From assembly GCA_021778115.1 (NCBI GenBank), contig JAJYCS010000006.1, positions 1 to 53,763 on the forward strand: a DNA stretch of 53,763 bases. Reading direction: 5' to 3'. The position numbers and the translations under genes are program-made. Below the pieces are notes generated by a model. That model saw only the letters and a list, made by a program, of their open reading frames with translations, was not told the DNA's origin and did no database searches. Every line of letters begins with the position of its first letter. Within the stretch, counting starts at the first letter, position 1. The DNA is from Deltaproteobacteria bacterium. Its GTDB lineage: Bacteria; Desulfobacterota; Desulfuromonadia; Geobacterales; Pseudopelobacteraceae. This document shows, in pieces, positions 32,653-42,200 of the stretch.

Positions 32653-33654
32653 ATGCCTCGTCGCGCCATCGGCCTCTTTTCAGGCGGTCTGGATTCCATC
32701 CTGGCCGCCAAAATCATCCAGCAGCAGGGGGTTGAGGTGCTGGCCGTCAACTTCACCTCGCCCTTTTTCGGTTGTTCCCCCACCCTGGGGGGTGAACCGG
32801 TGGCGGCCCGCTACGCCGACCGCTACGGGATACCGTTTCGGTCGATCCCCCTGGGGGAGGCCTTTCTGGAGATGTTGCGGCAGCCGCGGCATGGCTATGG
32901 CAGCGCCCTGAACCCGTGCATCGACTGCAAGACCTTTATGCTGCGCTGTGCCCGGGAGTTGATGGCGGAACAGCAGGCCGATTTTGTGTTCACCGGCGAG
33001 GTGGTGGGGCAGCGCCCGATGAGCCAGCGTCTTGACACCTTGCATCTGATCAACCGGGAGTCAGGCCTGGGTGGCCTGCTGCTGCGGCCGTTATCGGCCA
33101 GGTATCTGAAGGTCACCACCCCGGAGGCAGAGGGGTGGGTCAGGCGCGAAGAGCTGCCGGCCATCCGCGGCCGGGGGCGCAAAGACCAGATGCGGCTGGC
33201 GGCCGAGCTGGGGATTGACGAGTATCCGACCCCTGGCGGCGGCTGCCTGCTGGCTGAGGAGAGCTACATCCCCAAGGTGAAAGACCTGCTGGACCATCAT
33301 CTGTTGCTGGTGCGGGACTTCCATCTGCTGCGGACCGGCCGGCATTTCCGGTTGTCGGACTCCTGCAAACTGATTGTGGGACGGGATAGCGATGAGAATG
33401 AAAAGATCCTGGCGGCCATCGGCCTGGGTGAGACCACCCTGCGCTGGGCCGAAGGCGGCGGCCCGCTGGTGCTGGTGGTGGGGGAGATGGACGAGACAGC
33501 GCTGCAGCTGGCCGGCCGGGTACTGTTGCGCTACACCCGGGCGCCCAAGGGTGAGCCGGCTCGGCTCAGTGTCCAGAAGGACGGGCAACGCACCGAGCTT
33601 GCCGTCGTGAACGATCTGCAGGAGGCCGAGCTGGAGGCGTTACGGATTGCCTGA
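32653..33654 (+). CDS. PP-loop ATPase, tRNA thiolation-like (ThiI/MnmA-like)
   Basis: 333 residues from ATG 32653 (AAGGAG ten bases upstream; an in-frame ATG at 32599 lacks one). N-terminal PP-loop AIGLFSGGLDSILAAKII, then NPCIDCKTFML with a CxxC, TGEVVGQRPMSQ and TPGGGCLLAEESY, as in the ThiI/MnmA-related thiouridylases of these bacteria. A C-terminal domain (LLRTGRHFRLSDSCKLIVGRDSDENEKIL) resembles an RNA-binding NFACT-R-like module, judged by eye. Likely acts on tRNA. Its last 15 bases overlap the convergent DUF116 gene. Confidence 0.75.
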   Translation: MPRRAIGLFSGGLDSILAAKIIQQQGVEVLAVNFTSPFFGCSPTLGGEPVAARYADRYGIPFRSIPLGEAFLEMLRQPRHGYGSALNPCIDCKTFMLRCARELMAEQQADFVFTGEVVGQRPMSQRLDTLHLINRESGLGGLLLRPLSARYLKVTTPEAEGWVRREELPAIRGRGRKDQMRLAAELGIDEYPTPGGGCLLAEESYIPKVKDLLDHHLLLVRDFHLLRTGRHFRLSDSCKLIVGRDSDENEKILAAIGLGETTLRWAEGGGPLVLVVGEMDETALQLAGRVLLRYTRAPKGEPARLSVQKDGQRTELAVVNDLQEAELEALRIA

Positions 33655-34437
33655 CGCGGGCAGCGGCAGGTCCAGTACCTGTTTGAGGGCCGCGTCAATG
33701 GCGGCCGCATCCACCACGGTGTTGAAGCAGGGGCCGTGGGGGCGCAGGTTTAAGATGCCGATCACCGGCAGCGGGTAGCAGTCTTTGATGCCTGAGGTCA
33801 GGTCCCGTTCGCAGGCAACCGCCAGCACCAGTTTGGGGCGTTTCTCCACAATAACCTTGCGTGCCAGGGTGCCGCCGGTGGCCACCGAGATATCGATGCC
33901 GTACTTCCTGCCGATCTCCACCAACCCCTTGATGTCGCACCGCCCGCACATTACGCATTTGTTGATGTCGCCGGTCACCTTGATCTCGCAGTCAAACAGC
34001 TGGATGCAGTGGGGCAGCAGGATCAGGATCCGATCCGGTTTGATCTTGTACCGCTGGGAGATCACCAGCGAGTTATTCATGGCGATGAACGACTGCCGGA
34101 TCCGGTCCTTGTCCAGCCCCAGCAGGCGCCCCACAAACTCGATCATCGGCAGCAGGAACTTGATGACCACCAGCCGCATGAAGCGGGTGAAGAAGATATC
34201 CTTGCCCAGGGCGGTGGTCAGCACCAGCAGGCCGGTGCCGAGGATGGCCGTACAGGAAAGAACCAGGACCACCAGACCGACGATACGGGGCAGGTTGGGG
34301 TTGATGTTTGCCAGGCCGCGGCTGGGTATCCACCAGGCCAGGAAGATCAAAAGCACCAGCACGATGCAGGTCAATCCCATCAGGGCGATGAACAGCCGTT
34401 TGCGCGGGGCGGCGGTGGTTTCCTGCAGATCGGTCAC
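33640..34437 (-). CDS. DUF116 membrane protein
   Basis: 265 residues. Two N-terminal transmembrane helices (residues ~15-37 and 50-75), then a cytosolic Cys-rich domain: LLPHCIQLFDCEIKVTGDINKCVMCGRCDIKGLVEIGRKYG, AVACERDL, KDCYPLPVIG and GPCFNTVVD, as in the DUF116 family. The CxxC-containing layout suggests an iron-sulfur or metal site. Function unknown. It is the third gene of def-fmt-DUF116, overlapping fmt by four bases. Confidence 0.87.
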   Translation of the reverse strand: MTDLQETTAAPRKRLFIALMGLTCIVLVLLIFLAWWIPSRGLANINPNLPRIVGLVVLVLSCTAILGTGLLVLTTALGKDIFFTRFMRLVVIKFLLPMIEFVGRLLGLDKDRIRQSFIAMNNSLVISQRYKIKPDRILILLPHCIQLFDCEIKVTGDINKCVMCGRCDIKGLVEIGRKYGIDISVATGGTLARKVIVEKRPKLVLAVACERDLTSGIKDCYPLPVIGILNLRPHGPCFNTVVDAAAIDAALKQVLDLPLPASGNP

Positions 34438-35384
34438 GCGGCGGTCTCCGGTACGGGTAATTGAGTGCCTGGTACGAGCGGATGGCCGGCCAGAAAGCTG
34501 GCCGCATCCATGCGGCGGCTGCCGGCTGCCTGCAGTTCGTGGATGACCAGCGATCCCTGGCCGCAGGCGATTTCAATGCCGTCTTTTGAGCTGGCAAGCA
34601 CGGCGCCGGCCGGCCCGCTGCCGGTGCCAAGCGAGGTGCGGTGCACCTTGAGCGGCTCACCCTGCAGCAAGGTATAGGCACCGGGCCAGGCGGCCAGTCC
34701 CCGCACCAGGTTGTGAAGCGCCTGGGCTGGTCTGTTCCAGTCGATCAGGCCGTCTTCCTTCTTGAGCAGCGGGGCATAACAGCTCTGGGTATCGTCCTGG
34801 GGCTGGGCCACGATCGTCCCGGCCCGTAGTCCATCCAGGGTATCCCCCAACAACGCCGCTCCTAACAGTGACATCCGGTCGTGGAGCGAGGTGATCTCCT
34901 CGTCGCGATCGATCGGCGTCGCTTTTTTGAGCAGCATCGGGCCGGTGTCCAGTCCCACGTCCATCAGCATGGTGGTGACCCCGGTTTCGGTCTCGCCGTT
35001 CACGATGCACCAGTTCAGGGGGGCGGCGCCCCGGTAGCGGGGCAGCAATGAGGCGTGGACGTTGATGCAACCTTGGGGCGGTATCTCCAGGAGTGCCTTG
35101 GGGAGGATCTGGCCGAAGGCCACCACCACGATCAGGTCCGGTCGCAGGGCGCGAATCTGGTCGATCACCTCCGGCGCCCGCACCTTGACCGGCTGATGCA
35201 CCGGGATATTGTGTCGCAGCGCCAGCTCCTTGACCGGTGGCGGCTGCAGCCTCTGACCGCGTCCTTTGGGGCGATCCGGCTGGGTGAACACCGCAACAAC
35301 ATCCTCGCCACGGTTGAGCAGCGTCTGCAGCGTGGGGCAGGCAAAGGCCGGCGTCCCCATGAAGATGATGCGCCAGTCGGTCAT
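34434..35384 (-). CDS. fmt: Methionyl-tRNA formyltransferase
   Basis: 316 residues from ATG 35384, overlapping def by four bases. A start four codons earlier (35396) is also open. IIFMGTPAFACPTLQTLL at the N-terminus, GQRLQPPPVKELA, the catalytic core ..INVHASLLPRYRGAAPLNWCIVNGE with the essential His and Asn, DTGPMLLKK, and the C-terminal OB-like domain. Formylates initiator Met-tRNA. Placed directly behind def, which removes the formyl group after translation: the standard pairing. Confidence 0.97.
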   Translation of the reverse strand: MTDWRIIFMGTPAFACPTLQTLLNRGEDVVAVFTQPDRPKGRGQRLQPPPVKELALRHNIPVHQPVKVRAPEVIDQIRALRPDLIVVVAFGQILPKALLEIPPQGCINVHASLLPRYRGAAPLNWCIVNGETETGVTTMLMDVGLDTGPMLLKKATPIDRDEEITSLHDRMSLLGAALLGDTLDGLRAGTIVAQPQDDTQSCYAPLLKKEDGLIDWNRPAQALHNLVRGLAAWPGAYTLLQGEPLKVHRTSLGTGSGPAGAVLASSKDGIEIACGQGSLVIHELQAAGSRRMDAASFLAGHPLVPGTQLPVPETAA

Positions 35385-35881
35385 GGGGCGCCCCATTTCT
35401 TGGCTTTTTTCAGAAACAGTTCACGTTTGAGCGGTGAGAGCCGATCTACAAACAAAGTACCCTCAAGGTGGTCGATCTCGTGCTGAAAGGCGATGGCCAG
35501 CAGACCGTCCGCCTGCCAGACCCGTTCTTGGCCATCGAGGGAGAGCCCTTTGACAACCACTCGTTCGTGGCGTTTGACATTGGCTGAGAAGTTGGGCACC
35601 GACAGGCAGCCCTCTTCCTCGAAGACCTCTCCCTCGGTTTGGATGATGGTCGGGTTGATGGCGGTGATGAGGTGCGGCGGCTCACCCTTGGCAGCCACAT
35701 CGATAACGATGAGCCGTTGCAGCACGCCGATCTGAGGTGCGGCAAGGCCGACGCCGGGTGCGTCATACATGGTCTCGGCCATGTCACGGGCCAGGTGGCG
35801 AAGCTCGTCGGTGATGATGGTGACCGGCAGCGCCTTCTGTTTGAGGACAGGATCGGGAAAGGTCAGGATCGGTCGGATCAT
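35381..35881 (-). CDS. def: Peptide deformylase
   Basis: 166 residues, all three PDF motifs present: GVGLAAPQIG, EGCLSVP (Cys metal ligand) and QHEIDHLEG (HExxH). Removes N-formyl groups from nascent proteins in the cytoplasm as a metalloenzyme. First gene of the def-fmt-DUF116 operon. ATG at 35881 follows the promoter at 35919-35948. Confidence 0.97.
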   Translation of the reverse strand: MIRPILTFPDPVLKQKALPVTIITDELRHLARDMAETMYDAPGVGLAAPQIGVLQRLIVIDVAAKGEPPHLITAINPTIIQTEGEVFEEEGCLSVPNFSANVKRHERVVVKGLSLDGQERVWQADGLLAIAFQHEIDHLEGTLFVDRLSPLKRELFLKKAKKWGAP

Positions 35882-35918
35882 GCCGGGGCTCGAAGGTGGA
35901 TGGTAATCATAGTGATGA

Positions 35919-35948
35919 AGTATAACAATTCGGCTTTCAAGAAATCAA
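35919..35948 (-). promoter_or_regulatory. Candidate promoter of def-fmt-DUF116
   Basis: Minus strand TTGATT (35948-35943), 18-bp spacer, TATACT (35924-35919), 37 bp before the def start. Confidence 0.55.
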
Positions 35949-35970
35949 CTGCCATCCATGGGGGTGGGTC

Positions 35971-36201
35971 ATGACTGAATCAATTACCGGCATCAGCAAG
36001 GTTGGGGCACTTGACCGACGCAGATCGGCCCGTGATCGGTTGTGGCGCGGCGCGGTACAGGGGGGGCATGCCGAGGAGGAGGAACGGGACGACACCGTGC
36101 AGATCTCCGAGGAGGCCCGCCAGCGGGCCAGCGGCAAGGTTCGCAAGACCATCCTGGAGCATATGGCGGAGGATGAGGGCGCACCGCAGGCCGGTCGCTA
36201 A
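35971..36201 (+). CDS. Small hydrophilic protein of unknown function
   Basis: 76 residues rich in Arg, Glu and Asp, MTESITGISKVGALDRRRSAR ... DDTVQISEEARQRASGK. The short core D-x-V-x-I-S-x-E-A-R is a motif found in small regulatory-type proteins of related bacteria. A GGGTGGGT stretch precedes the start. The stop overlaps the last bases of the convergent HDOD gene. Possibly an anti-sigma-28 (FlgM)-like short protein, but the homology is too thin to name. It is likely real because the GC3 bias and frame are intact, but modest in certainty. Confidence 0.5.
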   Translation: MTESITGISKVGALDRRRSARDRLWRGAVQGGHAEEEERDDTVQISEEARQRASGKVRKTILEHMAEDEGAPQAGR

Positions 36202-37046
36202 CTGAAGAAGGTCTGATCCTTGTCGTACGCCTCCTTGAAGTTGTGCAGCAGCGCCTCCGTCGTATCCGCCGATAGCCCCAGGATACCGGCCTGGGGAGTT
36301 GCCGCCAGGTCGAGCTCCTCCTCAGCGCCGATGGTGCCGATGCCGAAGCGGTGACAAAACAGGTTGGCCAGGCTGACGACTGCGGTCAACCGGACGAGAT
36401 AGGGGTCTTCGTCCTCCGACAGCTCCAGCGTATGATGAGCCATAACCGCCTTCATCAGGTGATCGGGGAAATTCCATTTCTTGATGACCAGCGCCCCTAC
36501 TTCCTCATGGGTATAGGGGAAGAGGGTCCGCTCCGCCTGTTCGAAGTCAATGCCGTCGTTATAACAACGCTGCATCACCTCCTGAAATTTCTCCTTGTCC
36601 AGGAAGTTCATGATGATCTTCCCCAGGTCATGGAACAGCCCCCCCAGGAAGGCCTCTTCGGCGTTCACCAGCCGGGTGTCGCTGGCGATGATCCGCGCTG
36701 CAAGGCCGGCGCCGAAGGAGTGTTCCCAGAGCAGTTTTTCCGTCAGTCCGAAGGGGTGGTAGACCTGTTTGACCGAGGCCGCCACCACAACGCTCTTCAA
36801 GGTCACGAAACCGAGCATCATGATGGCATGGGGCAGGGTCTGGATCTGTCGTTGACAGCCGTAGAAGGAGGAGTTGGATATCTTTAAGACTCGGGCTGCT
36901 ACCGCCGGGTCCGACGCCACCACCCGGGCCAGGTCATCGGCGGTGGCATTCTCATCCTCCATCAGCTGCATGACCTTGGTGGCGACGATCGGGATGGTCG
37001 GCAGATCGCCGGCCTCCATGATGATTTGCTCGAGGTTTTTTTCCAT
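36198..37046 (-). CDS. HDOD-domain signalling protein
   Basis: 282 residues from ATG 37046 (AGGAG six bases upstream); the open extension upstream is not coding. The HDOD domain (MEAGDLPTIPIVATKVMQLMEDENATADDLARVVASDPAVAARVLKISNS) is followed by the degenerate HD core FLGGLFHDLGKIIM and THEEVGALVIKKWNFPDHLMKAVMAHH. In related bacteria HDOD proteins act in second-messenger and chemotaxis-linked signalling without proven hydrolysis. Monocistronic, diverging from the TPR gene. Confidence 0.9.
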   Translation of the reverse strand: MEKNLEQIIMEAGDLPTIPIVATKVMQLMEDENATADDLARVVASDPAVAARVLKISNSSFYGCQRQIQTLPHAIMMLGFVTLKSVVVAASVKQVYHPFGLTEKLLWEHSFGAGLAARIIASDTRLVNAEEAFLGGLFHDLGKIIMNFLDKEKFQEVMQRCYNDGIDFEQAERTLFPYTHEEVGALVIKKWNFPDHLMKAVMAHHTLELSEDEDPYLVRLTAVVSLANLFCHRFGIGTIGAEEELDLAATPQAGILGLSADTTEALLHNFKEAYDKDQTFFS

Positions 37047-37148
37047 CCAACGCTCCTGAGGCATCTGCCACCGTCGATCAGGACGACGGTCAGCCGCTGT
37101 ATAGTATGTCATGCTGCGGGGCCAAGGCAAGCAGTTCGGCCGAATGGT

Positions 37149-37177
37149 TTGTATTTTTTGCCGCCACCGTGTATACT
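37149..37177 (+). promoter_or_regulatory. Candidate promoter of the TPR protein gene
   Basis: TTGTAT (37149-37154), 17-bp spacer, TATACT (37172-37177), 38 bp before the start codon. The -10 matches five of six consensus positions, the -35 three. Confidence 0.5.
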
Positions 37178-37215
37178 CCCCCCCACTTTCTTTGTAATCA
37201 TGAGGGAAATCAATC

Positions 37216-39171
37216 ATGTACCGTCTAAAAAAAGGCGCCCTGGCGCTCGCGCTGCCGGCGACACTGCTCTTGACCGGGTTCAGCTGGAATTTTGCTGGCG
37301 ACAAGTGCAAGGATGCGCTCGATTTGGCACGGCAGCTCCCCTCGTTGAAGGAGGAGGCCGTTCGCAACGCTGATGAGGCGAAGATCGTCTCTCTCTGTCC
37401 CGATGGCGCCGCCGCCCAGTACGTGGCCGGCCTGCAGGCTGAGCGCTCCGGTGCGGTTGACGGCGCCATAGCGGCCTATCGCCGCGCCCTGCAGATCGAT
37501 CCCTCCCTGGCGGTGGCCAGCGGTGATCTGGGGCGCCTGTATCTGCAGCAAGGGATGCTGGACGACGCCGCAGTGGAGCTGACCAAGGGGATCGCAGGGG
37601 CGCCGTTGCCTGATTTTCATCTGGCCCTTGCAAAGGTTATGCTGGCAAAACGGTTTTACGCTCTGGCCCTCTACCACCTGCAAGAGGCAGGACGGCAACT
37701 GCCCGGCGATGTGCGGGTGACGGTGGGGCTGGCCGAGGTCTATCAGGGGCAGGGACAGCTTGAGCGCGCTCTCGACACCTATCGTCAGGCCCTGCAGGCC
37801 GATCCCGCATCGCCTCAGGCGACCTTGGGGCTGGCCAAGCTGTATCTCCAGATGCATGATCAGGGCAAGGCACTGGAGCTGTTGAAGAAGGCTGAGGTTT
37901 CAAACCCCCAGAACAACGACATCCATCTGCTTCTGGCCGATATCTACGATAAGCGTGGCGATGCGAAACAGGCAAATTATGAGCGTCTGTTGGGTGGGGT
38001 GAAGAGCCCGGCGGTGAACACGTTGGCCCCCCTGGCAGAGGGGGTTGCGTTGGGAGACCAACTGGCTTCCAAGGGTGATGTTGATCAGGCCGCCGACGCC
38101 TATCGTTCGGCCCTGAAGGCCCAGCCAGACGCCCCACTCCCCTATGAGCGGCTGGGGGCGCTGTACCAGAAGGCCGGTCGCGACGGTGAGGCGATCACCG
38201 CCTACCGTGAGGCCAGCTACCGCCACAGCGATAACCCCGAGGTTTACTACAATCTGGGGCTCCTGCATGAAAAGCACAATCAGCTCGACGAGGCGGTGGT
38301 GGCGTACAAGCGGGCCATCGAGAAGAAACCCGATCTGGCCGACGCCCATCTCAGACTGGCTGATATCCGTTACGGCCAGGGCAATATCAAGGAGGCGGTG
38401 GAGCAGTACAGCGAGTTTTTGAAGCTCAAGCCCGACAGCGCCGACATTCAGCTGAAACTGGCCAGGATCTTTGTTAAGGACAAGGAGCTCAACCTAGCGG
38501 AGGAGTCCTACAAGGCGGTGCTGAAGCTGGCGCCGGATAACCCTGACGCCCACCGGGAGCTGGCGGCGATCTACCGCGCCCAGGATCAGACGGACAAGGC
38601 GATCGCGGAATACAAGCGGGCCCTCGAGCTGAACAAGAACGACGTCGAGAGCCGTAACGCCCTGGTGACCATCTACGTAAAGAACAAACAGTACGACGAC
38701 CTGACCGCCCTGCTGCAGGAGGCGGTGCAGCTGGGCCCCAATGATTCCAATAATTACTACCGGCTCGGTCTGGTCTATGACTTCCGGAAGGAGTACGACA
38801 GCGCCATCGACAGTTACAAGAAGGCGGTGGAGCTGAAGCCCGACTTTGCCAAGGCCCAGTACGCCCTTGGACGGGTCTATATGAAGACCGGCCGGTTGGC
38901 AGAGGCCCGTACCGCGCTTGAGGCGGCCAGACAGGCTGACCCCAATCTGGTGGAGACCTCGGTGCTGCTGAACAACATTCGCGACGACTTCAATCCGATC
39001 CCCCACAAGGTGAGCTCGATAAAGGTCAAGCGGCACCATAAGGCCGTAAAGGGCAAGCACCGGGGTAAGGTCAAGTTCACTAAGACCAAAAAGGGCAAGA
39101 AACATAGTAAAAAGGCGACCGTCAAGAAGAAGTCCGCAAAGAAAAAGGCAACCAAAAAGAAAAAGAAATAA
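37216..39171 (+). CDS. Exported TPR-repeat protein with lysine-rich histone-like tail
   Basis: 651 residues. Signal peptide MYRLKKGALALALPATLLLTGF, then about 14-16 TPR units (residues ~65-585, e.g. VAAYKRAIEKKPDLADAHLRLADIRYGQGNIKEAVEQYSEFLKLKPDS given in parts). The C-terminal ~50 residues are almost only Lys with Ala/Thr/His (KVKRHHKAVKGKHRGKVKF, then TKKGKKHSKK and KKKSAKKKATKKKKK), like bacterial histone H1-like tails. TPR arrays mediate protein assembly. The basic tail would bind anionic polymers such as DNA, LPS or polysaccharide. Not recognised as a named family. Confidence 0.85.
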   Translation: MYRLKKGALALALPATLLLTGFSWNFAGDKCKDALDLARQLPSLKEEAVRNADEAKIVSLCPDGAAAQYVAGLQAERSGAVDGAIAAYRRALQIDPSLAVASGDLGRLYLQQGMLDDAAVELTKGIAGAPLPDFHLALAKVMLAKRFYALALYHLQEAGRQLPGDVRVTVGLAEVYQGQGQLERALDTYRQALQADPASPQATLGLAKLYLQMHDQGKALELLKKAEVSNPQNNDIHLLLADIYDKRGDAKQANYERLLGGVKSPAVNTLAPLAEGVALGDQLASKGDVDQAADAYRSALKAQPDAPLPYERLGALYQKAGRDGEAITAYREASYRHSDNPEVYYNLGLLHEKHNQLDEAVVAYKRAIEKKPDLADAHLRLADIRYGQGNIKEAVEQYSEFLKLKPDSADIQLKLARIFVKDKELNLAEESYKAVLKLAPDNPDAHRELAAIYRAQDQTDKAIAEYKRALELNKNDVESRNALVTIYVKNKQYDDLTALLQEAVQLGPNDSNNYYRLGLVYDFRKEYDSAIDSYKKAVELKPDFAKAQYALGRVYMKTGRLAEARTALEAARQADPNLVETSVLLNNIRDDFNPIPHKVSSIKVKRHHKAVKGKHRGKVKFTKTKKGKKHSKKATVKKKSAKKKATKKKKK

Positions 39172-39186
39172 CGCGTCGTCTGCTCT

Positions 39187-39216
39187 GGCAGTGAGGTCGC
39201 CCCCGGCCTCACTGCC
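39187..39216 (+). terminator. Terminator-like hairpin after the TPR gene
   Basis: GGCAGTGAGG / CCTCACTGCC, perfect 10-bp stem with a 10-nt loop, 15 bp beyond the stop codon. No T-run. Confidence 0.5.
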
Positions 39217-39246
39217 GCAAGGCCCAAAGGACCCCTACTGTCACCG

Positions 39247-42200
39247 ATGCCCACGCTCCCGGCAACCTACTTCCATCTGCCGCTTCACCTGACGGGCGCC
39301 GCCCGTACCACGCTCAAACTCGACCAGATTCTGCTGCCGCTCCTGGCGCGCCACTATCCCCCGATCGTGCTCTTTCGACGTTTGGCGGCCCACCTGCAGA
39401 AGGATCGCCCCGCTCAATTGCCACCGGTCTCCGCGGCGCAGTTGCATCTGTACGGCACCTTGCTGGAGGTGTTCCGCTATCTGGTGGATCGGCTGGCCGA
39501 GGGGGATACCGCCGGCACCCTCGTGGCGGCCCTCGGACGGTCCGGGCTTAGTCAGCATACCCCCCCCGCCTCGGCGGTCCTGGCCGGTTTTGTGCAACTC
39601 TTCCCGCCGGCAGTGCCGGTACGCGAGGTTACCGAACCTGCCCAGGCCCAGCGTATCCTCCGGGAGCTGCTGCTGGTACGGCTGGCCGGAGAGAACCGTG
39701 CCGTGGTGCCGTTTCGTCACCTGTTTGACGACGGCGAACTGGTGCGGAGCACCCCCTACCAAGAGGTGATGGATCGCCTGACCGCTGCCCTGACACAGGG
39801 GCCGCTGCTGCCGGGGCTCGGCATCCCGCTGATGGAGGCCCTCCGTGCCCCCTTGCAGTCCGCCCCCGATTCCCTGGCAGGTCAGTTGGGCTACATCCGG
39901 GACAGCTGGGGGCACCTGCTGCCCCGTGAACTGTTTGAGGGGGTGCTGGCCGCCTTCGACACCCTGGAGGAGGAACAGGCGGCCCGCGGGGTGGGAGGTC
40001 CCGGCCCCAGCCCGGTGCTGGAGTTCTCCTCTGCCGTGATGGCGGGGCGCCTGCCGGCCGCTGCCGGCCATGGCGCCGGCTATGACCAGCCGGAGTACGA
40101 GGCCTTCTCTCCCGATGCCGACTGGATGTCGAATGTCGTACTGATGGCCAAGATGACCCATGTCTGGCTGGACCAGCTAAGCCGCAGCCACGGCTATCCG
40201 ATTACCCGCCTCGATCAGATCCCCGATGCCGAACTGGACCAGCTGGCGGCCTGGGGTTTCACCGGTCTGTGGTTGATCGGGCTGTGGGAGCGCTCCCCTG
40301 CCTCGCGCCGGATCAAGGAGCTGTGCGGCAACCCCGAGGCCCATGCCTCGGCCTATTCTCTCTACGACTACACCATCGCCGCCGATCTGGGGGGCGAGCC
40401 CGCCTTCCTGAATCTGCGCGATCGCGCCTGGCAGCGGGGGATCCGGCTGGCCAGCGACATGGTGCCCAACCACTGCGGCATCCATTCCCGCTGGGTGCAG
40501 GAACATCCCGACTGGTTCATCCAGGGGGACTACCCCCCCTTCCCCGGATACCGCTACCATGGCGAAGACCTCTGCCCCGACCCGGCGGTGACCATCCAGA
40601 TCGAGGACGGCTACTGGAGCCGGGATGACGCCGCTGTGGCGTTTCGGATGATCGACCGGCGGGACGGCCGCACCCGTTTCATCTACCATGGCAACGACGG
40701 CACCAGCATCCCCTGGAACGATACCGCCCAGTTGAACTACCTGCTGCCGGAGGTGCGGGAGGCGGTGATGCAGACCATCCTGCGGGTGGCCCGCCTGACC
40801 CCGATCATCCGGTTTGATGCCGCCATGACCCTGGCCAAGAAACATTACCAGCGGCTCTGGTTCCCCCAGCGGGGTTTAGGGGGGGGCATCCCCTCCCGGG
40901 CCGAGCATGCCATGAGCCGGGAACAGTTTGATGCCCTCTTCCCCCGGGAGTTCTGGCGTGAGGTGGTGGACCGGGTGGCCCGTGAGGTGCCGGGCACCCT
41001 GCTTCTGGCCGAGGCGTTCTGGATGATGGAGGGGTATTTCGTTCGTACCCTGGGGATGCACCGGGTCTACAACTCGGCCTTTATGAACATGCTCAAGGCC
41101 GAGGATAACGCCAAGTACCGTCAGACCATCAAGAACGTGCTGGCGTTCAACCCGGAGATCCTCAAACGGTTTGTCAACTTCATGAACAACCCGGACGAGA
41201 AGACCGCGGTGGAGCAGTTCGGCACCCAAGGGAAGTATTTCGGCGCCTGTGTGCTGATGTGCACCATGCCGGGCTTGCCGATGTTCGGTCATGGCCAGCT
41301 GCAGGGGTTCAAGGAGAAGTACGGCATGGAGTACCGCCGTGCCTACTGGGACGAAACGGTGGACCAGGGGCTTTTGCAGGGGCACCGGATCTGGATCTTC
41401 CCGCTCCTGCAGAGGCGCTGGCTCTTCTCCGGATCGGAGCGGTTCGCCCTGTTCGACTTCCGGTGTCACGACGGCAGCCTGGATGAAAACGTCTTTGCCT
41501 ACAGTAACCGGGCCGGCGGCGAGCGGGCCGTGGTGTTGTACCACAACCGCCATGGCCGCACCGCCGGCTGGATCCGGGAGGCCGCGCCGGTGGCCGTAGG
41601 GGATGGCGGCGACGGGGTACGGCAGGGCACCTTGGCAGAGGCGCTGGAACTGCCCGGCGATGCCGGTTGCTACCTGGGGTTCCGCGACCTTGCCACCGGC
41701 CTCTCCTATCTGCGCAGCGGCCAGGAACTGCAGGAACGGGGGCTGTTTGTCGAGCTGACCGAGTACGCGTTCCACCTGTTCTGGGAGTTTCAGGAGCTGC
41801 GAGAGAGTGCTGAACAGCCGTGGGGCGCCCTCTGTCGGGAGCTTGACGGCCGGGGCGTTCCTTCCCTGACGGAGGAACTGGTGCAGTTCAGACACCGTCC
41901 GCTCATCAGGGCCGCTGCGGCGCTGTTCGAACTGCTGGCGGACAGGCAGCCGCGACAGCCCCTCGTTGCCGAACCCCTGGATCATGCCATCCGGCAGCTT
42001 GCAGCCGAACTGCCGGGAGAGGCGCCGGGAGATTTTGAGCCGCAGCGTTTAGCGGACGATCTAGGGGCCACCCATGATCCGCGGGTAGCTGCTCAGACAT
42101 TGCGGCTGGTCCGACGGGCAGGGATCGGCCGACGGGAACTGCCCTGCGGCCCGCTTGAACGCCGCACCCTGTCGGCAGTGCTGGTGACTGAACGGCTTGT

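Noticed and set aside
37047-37469. Extension of the HDOD protein to 37469
   Set aside because: It reads through the promoter and signal-peptide region of the divergent TPR gene. The AGGAG-preceded ATG at 37046 gives the normal HDOD N-terminus.
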